A stretch of DNA of 20,564 bases from contig UQVH01000032.1 in assembly GCA_900544535.1 (NCBI GenBank), positions 1 to 20,564 of the forward strand, given 5' to 3'. The stretch comes from an uncultured Bacteroidales bacterium. GTDB taxonomy: Bacteria > Bacteroidota > Bacteroidia > Bacteroidales > Muribaculaceae. The notes below the pieces were generated by a model. That model was not told the DNA's origin. It saw only the letters and a program-made list of their open reading frames with translations, and searched no databases. Position 1 is the stretch's first letter, and each line of letters begins with the position of its first letter. A program made the translations under genes and the position numbers. Below, piece by piece: positions 8,455 to 15,886 of this stretch.

Positions 8455-10806
8455 TCAGCCGACAACTGAAAATTTAGCGAATTTCAGCATCAGCGTACGC
8501 GTGTCGGTGCTGTCGAATTTCACCGTGATGCGCGGGTCGGGTCCTGCGGTGTCTATCACGGTGATGGTTCCGAGGCCGAATTTGGCATGTTCGATTTTCA
8601 TGCCCTCGCTCAGTTCGCCGACGCTGTGGAGCGTGTATTTTCCGCCACCCTGCGAAGCCGCAGGGGCTGCGGAAGGCCGGTCGCCACCTGTTTCCGGACG
8701 TCTATACGATTCCGCCGACAGCGAAGGACTCACTTTGCGCAATGAGTTGAGGCTGCGGGCCGATCCTGCCATCGAGGCATTGTAGTTGACCGTCGGACGC
8801 ACTTTCGGCGCCGATGCGCCGAGATTGTCGTTGGTGGCAAGTCTCAGAAAACGGCGGTCTATGTCGCCGAGGAAGCGCGACGGACGGCAGGCGGCAGTCT
8901 GGCCGTTGCGAAAACGCGAACCGGCATAGCTGAGCATACAGAATTTCTTCGCACGGGTAATCGCCACATACATAAGGCGCCGTTCCTCCTCGATCTGCGA
9001 GGGTGAATCCTGCGCCATGGCCGAAGGGAAAAGATCTTCTTCCACACCGACCACAAAAACATTGTTGAACTCCAGTCCTTTGGCGGCATGGACCGTCATC
9101 AGCGTCACGCGCTCCTCAGTGCCGTCGCCGGAGTCAGAATCCTGATCGGTCGCCAGCGATACCTCGGCCATGAAGTCGGCAAGCGACATACTGTCGTTCC
9201 CCTCCTCCACACGTGTCTCCACAAAACCTTTGACGCCGGAAAGCAATTCCTGAATATTCTCCTGCTTGGAAAGATTTTCAGGGGTATTGTCGTGGAGATA
9301 CATCTTGAACATCTCAGTGCGCTCGATGATTTTAGTGGCGAGTTCATAGGCATCGGCGCCCTTGCGGTTAGCCTGCACAAATTCAGCAATCAGCCCGGCG
9401 AATCCGTCGAGCTTGCGCAGCGCACCAGCATTCAGCCCCGCGGGATATTTGTCAGGTTCCTGAATCACGGTCCAGATGCTGACATTTCCGTCGATGGCCG
9501 CGCGGGTCAGACGGTTGAGGGTGGTCTCCCCTATCCCGCGCGCCGGAAAGTTGATGACACGTCTGAGGGCCTCGTCGTCGTCAGGATTGAGAGCAAGGCG
9601 GAAATAGGCTATCGCGTCCTTGACCTCCTTGCGCTGATAGAACGAAAGGCCTCCGTAAATTCTGTAAGGTATGTTGCGCTTTCTCAGAGCCTCTTCAAGC
9701 ACGCGGCTCTGCGCATTGGTGCGGTAGAGTATGGCAAATTCATCAGCGCCGTCGCCGCTTGTCATCTTCAGCTGCGACAGACGCGAGGCCACCTGATAAG
9801 CTTCCTCGAAGTCGCTGTAACATTTGACCACCTCGATCGGCGCTCCGGTCTCGTTTTCGGAATATACCGTCTTCGGGATCTGTTCGCTGTTCTTGTCGAT
9901 CAAAGATCCGGCAGCGTTGATGATGTTGCGCGTCGAACGATAATTGCGTTCGAGCTTGAAAGTCGAGAGTGCCGAATAAGTCTTTTTCAGATCCAGAATA
10001 TTGCGGATGTTGGCTCCGCGGAACGAATAGATGCTCTGCGCGTCGTCGCCGACAACACAAAGCCTGCCGCTCTCGCGTGTCAGCTGCGTGACGATGACAT
10101 GCTGTGCGAAGTTAGTATCCTGATACTCATCCACAAGCACATATTGGAAAAACTCGCGGTAGTGCCTGAGCACATCCGGATTGTCGCGCAGAAGCACGTT
10201 GGTATAGTAGAGCAGATCGTCGAAATCCATCGCTCCGGCCACAACACAACGGTCGCGGTAAGCCCGGTAAATGGCATGGAGTTCCGGCCGCTTCGCCCTC
10301 GCGTCGGCCTCCATAACGTCACGGCTCAGGGCATAGTCCTCAGGCGAGACGAGAGCGTTCTTAGCGCCGGAGATTGCCGAGAGCACCGCCGAAGGCTTGT
10401 AGATCTTATCATCGAGCTGCATGTCGCGGATGATGGTCTTGACCAAGGACTTGCTGTCGGCGGTATCATAGATCGTGAAATTGCTCTTGAAACCGATCAG
10501 TTCGGCATTGGCGCGCAGAATACGGGCGAAAATTGAGTGGAAGGTTCCCATCCACAGTTTCGACGCCACGGCTCCGCCGACAAGCTGCTCGATACGTTCG
10601 CGCATCTCCTTGGCCGCCTTGTTGGTGAACGTCAGCGCGAGAATGCGCCACGGCTCGTAGCCGAGGCGCAGAAGATGCACAATCTTATAAGTCAGTACAC
10701 GGGTCTTTCCCGACCCGGCACCGGCTATCACAAGCTGCGGGCCGTCGCAATATTCTACTGCGGCCCGCTGCTGTTCGTTGAGTTCGTCAAGATAGTTTCC
10801 GTCCAT
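8455..10806 (-). CDS. pcrA: ATP-dependent DNA helicase, UvrD/PcrA family
   Basis: Superfamily 1A 3'-5' helicase used in nucleotide-excision and mismatch repair, in removing recombinase filaments and in clearing stalled RNA polymerase. The protein has 783 residues from ATG 10806; a TTG three bases earlier also extends the frame. All core motifs are present: Q-motif NEQQ, Walker A AGAGSGKT (28-35), LTFTNKAA, VDEYQDT, GDDAQSIYSFRGA, LERNYRST, TVHAAKGLEF and YVAITRAKK. The C terminus (HAKFGLGTI to the end) is the Tudor-like domain through which PcrA/UvrD contacts RNA polymerase, joined by a low-complexity linker. The gene begins 9 bases after the C69 peptidase stop; GAGGG before the ATG looks like a ribosome-binding site. 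Confidence 0.95.
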   Translation of the reverse strand: MDGNYLDELNEQQRAAVEYCDGPQLVIAGAGSGKTRVLTYKIVHLLRLGYEPWRILALTFTNKAAKEMRERIEQLVGGAVASKLWMGTFHSIFARILRANAELIGFKSNFTIYDTADSKSLVKTIIRDMQLDDKIYKPSAVLSAISGAKNALVSPEDYALSRDVMEADARAKRPELHAIYRAYRDRCVVAGAMDFDDLLYYTNVLLRDNPDVLRHYREFFQYVLVDEYQDTNFAQHVIVTQLTRESGRLCVVGDDAQSIYSFRGANIRNILDLKKTYSALSTFKLERNYRSTRNIINAAGSLIDKNSEQIPKTVYSENETGAPIEVVKCYSDFEEAYQVASRLSQLKMTSGDGADEFAILYRTNAQSRVLEEALRKRNIPYRIYGGLSFYQRKEVKDAIAYFRLALNPDDDEALRRVINFPARGIGETTLNRLTRAAIDGNVSIWTVIQEPDKYPAGLNAGALRKLDGFAGLIAEFVQANRKGADAYELATKIIERTEMFKMYLHDNTPENLSKQENIQELLSGVKGFVETRVEEGNDSMSLADFMAEVSLATDQDSDSGDGTEERVTLMTVHAAKGLEFNNVFVVGVEEDLFPSAMAQDSPSQIEEERRLMYVAITRAKKFCMLSYAGSRFRNGQTAACRPSRFLGDIDRRFLRLATNDNLGASAPKVRPTVNYNASMAGSARSLNSLRKVSPSLSAESYRRPETGGDRPSAAPAASQGGGKYTLHSVGELSEGMKIEHAKFGLGTITVIDTAGPDPRITVKFDSTDTRTLMLKFAKFSVVG

Positions 10807-10815
10807 CAATCCCTC

Positions 10816-12444
10816 TTACTTGATGAGCAGACGGTCTCCGGTCTCGTTGACTATCGAGCGGTAATAACGGTCGTCATAGCCTCCGTAGATCGGTGACACG
10901 GGCATTCCCTCCGGCGTACGCTCAAATTTGCCGTCTTTCTCACGCTTGATATTGCCGTCCATATATTTGACAAGCAGATAGTCGCCGAGATCCTTGTAAT
11001 GTTTCACGAAACGGCGCGAGGCGATAGCCGAATGGTCGGTCAGCAAACTGCGGGCGGCATCCGGATCGAGAGCGGGCACTTCGGCAAGGAAGTTTCTGAC
11101 CTCGGTCTCAAGGGTGTCTTCCTCGGCTTTCTGCACACGGCGGATATCGTCGATCATCTTGCTGTACTGGTGGTATGCCTGGTTAGCGACATAGCTTGTC
11201 ACCCAGAAGGCGGCATCCCAGGAGAGCGTCAGCAGGTCGCCGTTGCCTTTGGCAAATTCATGAGGCACGGCTGTGATACAGCTGTACATCGGCACATAGA
11301 CACAGGTATTGGCATCGTCCACACCGAACCAAAGGATACCGCGCATCAGATCGGGATGTGCGGAGTTCATCTGCGAGACAAATGAGAAACCGGTCTGCTG
11401 TGTTGCAATGGCGCGTTCGTTGAGGTATTCCTTGCCGTCGACCTTGAAAGTCATCGGACGCCAGCGGTAAGGCACGGCATAAGGACCGGCACCTATATCC
11501 TTCGTCATATCCATCGGAGTACCCTCGAAGTGGTCGCGCATCATCCATTTCATATCGTTGAGGCTCACCTTGCGGTCGGGTTTCACCCAAAGGGGCATCG
11601 GCTCGCCCTCGGCTTTCATGACCCAGGGGAGATATGCGTCCATACCGTCGGCAAAGCGGTTGAAGTAGCTCCATACACGTCCGTCGCAACCGCGTGTGGC
11701 TGTTCCGTCAAGTTCGCCATAAGCGAGCGAAAAGCTGAAATCCTCATCCTTGCCGTCGAAATAGCCCATCTTGCGGGCAAATTTGATTACGTCGGGTGAA
11801 TAGAGTGTGTTCTGCTTGTCTTTCAGAGGGAATTTGTGGATACGCGGATGGTTGGCGTGACCGGAGATACAGTCGTCAGGAATGCGGCGGGCAACCCACA
11901 CGGCACCTTTCTCTTTGCCACCCTTGCCTACGAGTTCCATGATCCAGGCCTCTTCCGAATCGGCAATAGAGAATGATTCGCCGCTTGAATGATAACCGTA
12001 GGTATTTACTAAATCGGTCATTATCTTTATGGCTTCGCGTGCGGTCCTGGCTCGTTCGAGAGTCACGTAGATCAGCGATCCGTAGTCCATGATACCCGTG
12101 GTGTCGGCCAACTCCGGACGGCCGCCCCATGTGCTTTCCGATATGGTCAGGCCGTGTTCGTTCATATTGCCGATGGTCGTATATGTCTCCGCCACTTCTG
12201 GAATCTCTCCAAGATAGCAGCCGGTGTCCCACTCGACAATCTTTCTCATCGATCCCGGTGCATGTTTGCCTCCGGGACGGTTATAAAGTTCTCCATACAG
12301 CGTATGGCTGTCTGCTGCATAGGTGACAAGCACCGAGCCATCGGGAGTGGCATTCTTCCCGGCGATAAGACTGGTGCAGGCCAAAGCCGGCTCCACGGCC
12401 ATCAGAGCAAGCGCTCCGAGAAGTATTTTATCGAACATTTTCAT
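10816..12444 (-). CDS. Secreted C69 family dipeptidase
   Basis: Ntn-fold cysteine peptidase of family C69 (PepD type), expected to cleave dipeptides in the periplasm or outside the cell. From ATG 12444 the protein has 542 residues. A signal peptide (about 1-22, ending PALA) is followed at once by CTSLIAGK, whose Cys23 is the expected nucleophile. Signal peptidase cleavage at ALA|C would therefore also expose the N-terminal catalytic residue. Family features follow: TPDGSVLVTYAADS, NMNEHGL, a Ser/Glu-rich SSGESFSIADSEEAW and HANHPRIH. The open frame runs upstream to 12522, but those residues are not signal-like and overlap the promoter leader. It is the first gene of the minus-strand run, with a promoter at 12543-12573. 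Confidence 0.92.
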   Translation of the reverse strand: MKMFDKILLGALALMAVEPALACTSLIAGKNATPDGSVLVTYAADSHTLYGELYNRPGGKHAPGSMRKIVEWDTGCYLGEIPEVAETYTTIGNMNEHGLTISESTWGGRPELADTTGIMDYGSLIYVTLERARTAREAIKIMTDLVNTYGYHSSGESFSIADSEEAWIMELVGKGGKEKGAVWVARRIPDDCISGHANHPRIHKFPLKDKQNTLYSPDVIKFARKMGYFDGKDEDFSFSLAYGELDGTATRGCDGRVWSYFNRFADGMDAYLPWVMKAEGEPMPLWVKPDRKVSLNDMKWMMRDHFEGTPMDMTKDIGAGPYAVPYRWRPMTFKVDGKEYLNERAIATQQTGFSFVSQMNSAHPDLMRGILWFGVDDANTCVYVPMYSCITAVPHEFAKGNGDLLTLSWDAAFWVTSYVANQAYHQYSKMIDDIRRVQKAEEDTLETEVRNFLAEVPALDPDAARSLLTDHSAIASRRFVKHYKDLGDYLLVKYMDGNIKREKDGKFERTPEGMPVSPIYGGYDDRYYRSIVNETGDRLLIK

Positions 12445-12542
12445 GATTGGTTTTGTTTTTTTAATGTTTCGGATATGGTTGATCCGCAGCCTCTGCGACA
12501 CGTAAAGCCGGTAAGCGACCATAGCTGCGGACGTCTATCATG

Positions 12543-12573
12543 CAAAAATAATGAAATTCATCAACAAATCCAA
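12543..12573 (-). promoter_or_regulatory. Promoter of the C69 peptidase and downstream run
   Basis: On the minus strand TTG (12573-12571), exactly 20 bases, then TATTTTTG (12550-12543) fit the Bacteroidetes consensus without mismatch. Transcription would start near 12536, leaving about 90 bases of leader before ATG 12444. Because the genes down to dinB are closely spaced, this may drive much of the 9-kb run. Confidence 0.75.
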
Positions 12574-12622
12574 GCCGTAGACTATCTTTCATTTCACAGT
12601 CTTGTGCTTAATTTTCGGAAAA

Positions 12623-12654
12623 TTTGCTGATTACAAATATTTTTCATTAATTTG
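12623..12654 (+). promoter_or_regulatory. Promoter of aquaporin Z
   Basis: TTTG at 12623-12626, 20 bases, then TTAATTTG at 12647-12654, one mismatch from TAnnTTTG. The start point would be near 12661, about 60 bases before ATG 12724. It is divergent from the peptidase promoter; the two -33 elements are about 50 bases apart, so a regulator bound between them could affect both. Confidence 0.6.
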
Positions 12655-12723
12655 CATCCGAGACTCCGACCCGACATAACATTTTTAACTTCTCATATAC
12701 TACTCACTAACCAACTATTTATT

Positions 12724-13437
12724 ATGAAAAAGTATCTCGCAGAGATGATCGGAACCTTCGTTCTGGTCCTTATGGGTTGCGGTAGCGCGATCTTCGCAGG
12801 TATCGGCCTCGGCACCACCGGCTATGGCGTGACAACCCTCGGCGTTGCTATGGCTTTCGGCCTTTCTGTCGTGGCTATGGCTTACACTATCGGCAATATC
12901 TCAGGCTGCCACATCAATCCGGCCATCACCCTCGGTGTCTGGTCAAGCGGCCGTATGAGCGGCAAGGAAGCCGGAGGCTACATGCTGTTCCAGTGCATCG
13001 GCGCGATCATCGCTTCTGCGGTCCTCTACATCCTCGTGCACTCCGGCAATGAAGCCGGCATCGAAGCCGTGTTCAACAGCACGACAACCACCGGCTCCAA
13101 CAGTTATCTCCCCGGCAACATTGTGCCCGCATTCCTCGCCGAGCTAATCTTCACCTTCATTTTCGTGCTTGTAGTGCTTGGCTCAACCGACGAAAAGAAA
13201 GGCGCAGGCAATTTCGCAGGTCTTGCCATCGGCCTTACTCTCGTGCTTGTCCACATCGCCTGTATCCCCATCACCGGTACCTCTGTCAATCCCGCCCGTT
13301 CGATCGGCCCGGCCATTTTCGCAGCCATCGAAGGCAATTGTGTGCCCCTCAGCCAGCTCTGGCTCTTCATCGTGGCTCCTTTCATCGGTGCCATGCTGAG
13401 CGCCTATGTATGGAAAGGTCTCCGCTCCAATGACTGA
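12724..13437 (+). CDS. aqpZ: Aquaporin Z (water channel)
   Basis: Inner-membrane MIP-family channel for water, 237 residues from ATG 12724. Both pore NPA boxes are present, HINPAITLG (Asn65-Ala67) and SVNPARS (Asn189-Ala191), within six membrane spans. The selectivity-filter residues line up with the water-specific E. coli AqpZ set: Phe45 (MAFGLSV), His177, Thr186 and Arg192. This argues for water rather than glycerol transport. The frame extends upstream to 12652, but those residues are not conserved and begin inside the -7 box, so 12724 is chosen. The gene is probably transcribed alone or with the metallopeptidase 93 bases downstream. Confidence 0.95.
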   Translation: MKKYLAEMIGTFVLVLMGCGSAIFAGIGLGTTGYGVTTLGVAMAFGLSVVAMAYTIGNISGCHINPAITLGVWSSGRMSGKEAGGYMLFQCIGAIIASAVLYILVHSGNEAGIEAVFNSTTTTGSNSYLPGNIVPAFLAELIFTFIFVLVVLGSTDEKKGAGNFAGLAIGLTLVLVHIACIPITGTSVNPARSIGPAIFAAIEGNCVPLSQLWLFIVAPFIGAMLSAYVWKGLRSND

Positions 13438-13463
13438 CAGACTGTTTCTCTAAAGATTTAGTC

Positions 13464-13502
13464 CGCAGGGGCATGACCGTCAAGTCATGTCCCTGCGCAT
13501 TG
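13464..13502 (+). terminator. Hairpin after aqpZ, probable terminator
   Basis: A 14-bp stem with one G-U pair joins CGCAGGGGCATGAC (13464-13477) to GTCATGTCCCTGCG (13484-13497) across a six-base loop. It begins 27 bases after the aqpZ stop. The following CATTGTTTAA is only modestly T-rich, so termination may be partial and allow some expression of the metallopeptidase. Confidence 0.6.
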
Positions 13503-13530
13503 TTTAACGCAACTCATACCTACACTCTAC

Positions 13531-14400
13531 ATGAATCTCAACGGACGACGCGAAAGCTCCAACGTCAGTGACCGCCGCGGTGGCGGAGGAGGTGGCAAAA
13601 AATTAGGCGCAGGAATAGGAGCCGTAATCATAGCGGCTATAATCGCATGGATTTCAGGTGGCAATCCGCTCGACGTCCTGCTTTCGAACGCAGGATCATT
13701 CACTTCAGGAGAGTCACAGACAGCACAAAATTACACTCCGACAGAAGAAGAGGAGGAACTGGCCCGTTTCTCCAGGCAGATCCTTGCCGGGACTGAAGAT
13801 GTGTGGACCAAAATTTTCGCTCAGATGGGCAAAGAATATGAGCCTCCGACACTTGTGCTCTATACCGATGCTGTCCGCAGTGCATGCGGCGACGCTTCGG
13901 CTTCGGTCGGTCCGTTTTACTGTTCGGCCGACGAGAAACTTTACATAGACCTCTCCTTTTTCCGCGACATGCGCAAGACTCTCGGTGCCGACGGAGATTT
14001 TGCCTATGCCTATGTGATCGCTCACGAGGTCGGCCATCATGTCCAGCACCTGCTCGGCACCCTCGACGAAGCACATTCGCAGATGAACCGCCTGAACGAG
14101 ACTGAGGCCAACAACATAAGCGTCCGCATCGAGCTCCAGGCCGATTTCCTCGCCGGAGTATGGGCCTATCATGACAATGAGATGTTCGACTCCATCGAAG
14201 ACGGCGACCTTGAAGAGGCTCTCGACGCCTCGATGAAAATCGGCGACGATTATCTGCAAAAACGTGCACGCGGCTACTCTGTGCCCGATTCATTTACCCA
14301 CGGCACATCAGCACAGCGCACCCGCTGGCTCAAAAAGGGACTCACTACCGGAGACATAACCCAAGGTGACACCTTCTCAATACCCTACTCAAGTCTGTGA
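13531..14400 (+). CDS. ypfJ: YpfJ-type neutral zinc metallopeptidase, membrane-anchored
   Basis: Predicted zinc peptidase of the YpfJ/KPN_02809 family (Pfam Zn_peptidase), 289 residues. The N-terminal basic, glycine-rich segment (RRGGGGGGKKLG) and one membrane span at about 25-42 suggest a short cytoplasmic tail and a periplasmic catalytic domain. The zinc site is HEVGHH (His165, Glu166, His169), with a third acidic ligand probably at Glu201 or Asp205 in ELQADFLAG. Cys119 and Cys131 could form a disulfide. The physiological substrate of the family is unknown. No TAnnTTTG promoter is visible in the 93-base gap upstream, so it may be co-transcribed with aqpZ by read-through. Confidence 0.9.
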   Translation: MNLNGRRESSNVSDRRGGGGGGKKLGAGIGAVIIAAIIAWISGGNPLDVLLSNAGSFTSGESQTAQNYTPTEEEEELARFSRQILAGTEDVWTKIFAQMGKEYEPPTLVLYTDAVRSACGDASASVGPFYCSADEKLYIDLSFFRDMRKTLGADGDFAYAYVIAHEVGHHVQHLLGTLDEAHSQMNRLNETEANNISVRIELQADFLAGVWAYHDNEMFDSIEDGDLEEALDASMKIGDDYLQKRARGYSVPDSFTHGTSAQRTRWLKKGLTTGDITQGDTFSIPYSSL

Positions 14401-14460
14401 GCCTTTTTCACTGCAAAAACAAAAAAATCACACTCTCTCCGCATTATCGCACTAAAACAG

Positions 14461-14511
14461 CATTTCCCGTGACTATCTTTGCAACATCGAAGATTCACGG
14501 GAAATGTTTTT
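14461..14511 (+). terminator. Perfect 12-bp inverted repeat after the metallopeptidase
   Basis: CATTTCCCGTGA (14461-14472) pairs perfectly with TCACGGGAAATG (14495-14506) and is followed by TTTTTC. The loop is 22 bases, long for an intrinsic terminator. It lies 60 bases past the metallopeptidase stop, between convergent genes, so termination of plus-strand transcription is the simplest role. The loop also contains TATCTTTGC, a match to the -7 box. Confidence 0.6.
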
Positions 14512-14527
14512 CTTTGACTGAAATCTG

Positions 14528-14549
14528 AAAAGCCGACAGGGGCAGTCGG
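14528..14549 (-). terminator. Probable terminator of lpxB
   Basis: On the minus strand CCGAC, a 7-base loop and GTCGG are followed by C and TTTT. It lies 27 bases beyond the lpxB stop. The stem is only 5 bp but GC-rich. Confidence 0.4.
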
Positions 14550-14575
14550 TTACGGCGGTTTATGTCAGAGAGGAT

Positions 14576-15769
14576 TCACGACTGTGATTCGGAGAGCCTG
14601 CGGTAAAGAATCGCAGCGACATTGGCAGCGGCGCTGCTGTCGGTATGAAGTATGGATCTGATTTTCGCGTAGCCGTCCAGCTGGGCCTTTCGGGCAGGCC
14701 CGTCGGGGATGACACGCGAGAGTTCCCGGTCCACAGCCTCCGGCGTACAGTTATGGACGAGCATTTCGGGCGCCACGCAACCCCTGACACCCGTTTTCGC
14801 GGCATCTCGGTTTACCTCGCGCCGTGTCTTCCGGTCGATTTTTCCGGCAATGAGGTTCGGGAGCGCCACATAAGGTATTTTCAGAATATGGACAAACAGA
14901 TCGTGAGCCCATTTCCAGCCCACGGCTCTGTAACACACCACCTGCGGACATCCGGCAAGGGCACATTCGAGGGAGGCGGTCCCTGAGGTCACCATCGCGG
15001 CACGCGAACGGGCCATAAGTTCGAGCGTGGCGGCATCGACAAGCGGAAAGGAGGTGAATTTTGCATATAGCTTCCGGTCAATCGAGGGAGCGGCGGCGAC
15101 TACGGTCTGCATCTCCGGATGACGGCGCGCGGCGGCATCCATTACCGGCAGGTTGGCCGTGATCTCGCCTACGCGGCTTCCTGGCACGAGAGCAAGGATC
15201 GGGCTATCCGCAAGTCCGTAACGGCTGAGAAATTCCTCGCGCGGAGGCAGGTTTTTCAACACATCCTCGACTTCCTCGACCGATGGATTGCCGACATATT
15301 CAACTTTCACCCCCCTCTCGCCGAACCAGGCCGGCTCAAAAGGGAGAATCGAAAATATGCAGTCGACATAGCGGCGCAACTGGCGGATGCGGTATTCCTT
15401 CCATGCCCAGAGCTTCGGAGCGATATAGTAGAATACTTTTATGCCGAGACTCTTGGCATATTTGGCAAGTTTGAGATTGAAGCCGGGATAATCGACGAGA
15501 ACCACGGCATCGGGCCGCATCGTGCGTATGGCCTCTTTGGCGGTGCGCAGATTGCCGAGGACTTCCGGCAGATGCGTGGCCACGTCAATGAAACCCATGA
15601 ACGCCATGCGGCTGAAATGGATCAGAGGCTCGTGACCGACAGCTGCGGCCATTTTGTCACCTCCGAGAAAGATGATTTCAGCCGAAGCATCACGCTTCAG
15701 CAACTCTTTGATTACTTGCGACGCATGGACGTCGCCTGAGGCCTCTCCGGCCGAAAAGAAGTACTTCAT
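14576..15769 (-). CDS. lpxB: Lipid-A-disaccharide synthase
   Basis: GT19 glycosyltransferase that condenses UDP-2,3-diacylglucosamine with lipid X to give lipid A disaccharide on the inner face of the inner membrane. The protein has 397 residues, somewhat longer than the roughly 380 usual in relatives. The N-terminal GEASGD (8-13), VDYPGFN (92-98), ILPFE, EYVGNP (158-162), VPGSR (195-199) and SGTASLE (262-268) are all typical. Between LPNLIAGK (303-310) and VAPEMLVH (332-339) there is an extra basic stretch of about 20 residues (311-331, bases 14777-14839) where relatives pass almost directly from LIAG(R/K) to PE. The frame remains open through it. The ATG at 15769 is fixed by the conserved first strand and lies 5 bases from a -7-like box. 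Confidence 0.94.
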   Translation of the reverse strand: MKYFFSAGEASGDVHASQVIKELLKRDASAEIIFLGGDKMAAAVGHEPLIHFSRMAFMGFIDVATHLPEVLGNLRTAKEAIRTMRPDAVVLVDYPGFNLKLAKYAKSLGIKVFYYIAPKLWAWKEYRIRQLRRYVDCIFSILPFEPAWFGERGVKVEYVGNPSVEEVEDVLKNLPPREEFLSRYGLADSPILALVPGSRVGEITANLPVMDAAARRHPEMQTVVAAAPSIDRKLYAKFTSFPLVDAATLELMARSRAAMVTSGTASLECALAGCPQVVCYRAVGWKWAHDLFVHILKIPYVALPNLIAGKIDRKTRREVNRDAAKTGVRGCVAPEMLVHNCTPEAVDRELSRVIPDGPARKAQLDGYAKIRSILHTDSSAAANVAAILYRRLSESQS

Positions 15770-15774
15770 AAACG

Positions 15775-15782
15775 CAAAGATA
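15775..15782 (-). promoter_or_regulatory. Possible -7 box of lpxB, very close to its start codon
   Basis: The minus strand reads TATCTTTG (15782-15775), CGTTT, then the lpxB ATG at 15769. The box matches TAnnTTTG fully, but the position about 20 bases upstream holds TTC rather than TTG. If used, the start point would fall at or next to the A of ATG, giving a leaderless message. Confidence 0.4.
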
Positions 15783-15787
15783 TAGGA

Positions 15788-15822
15788 TTTTTTTCATTTT
15801 CTGAAGGATTTTCGCTAACTTG
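15788..15822 (+). promoter_or_regulatory. Weak promoter candidate for the glucosaminidase gene
   Basis: A run of T at 15788-15794 stands where TTG is expected, followed 20 bases later by CTAACTTG (15815-15822). This resembles the TTAATTTG box before aqpZ but is a poorer fit to TAnnTTTG. Transcription would start near 15829, leaving about 58 bases before ATG 15887. No better plus-strand candidate is visible in the 117-base gap. Confidence 0.3.
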
Positions 15823-15886
15823 CGCGTTATTTAAGGGTAGACCGGCTCAGACCGCAGTCTGTTTTTCACAACGTCAACTATACGTA

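Noticed and set aside
9088..10536. A 482-codon open frame on the plus strand
   Set aside because: It lies wholly antisense to pcrA, whose motifs are all intact. Its translation resembles no family I know, and it has no promoter. It is a shadow of GC-rich coding sequence.
14475..14482. TATCTTTG as a plus-strand promoter
   Set aside because: No TTG stands about 20 bases upstream and no plus-strand gene follows until 15887. It sits in the loop of an inverted repeat that is better read as a terminator.
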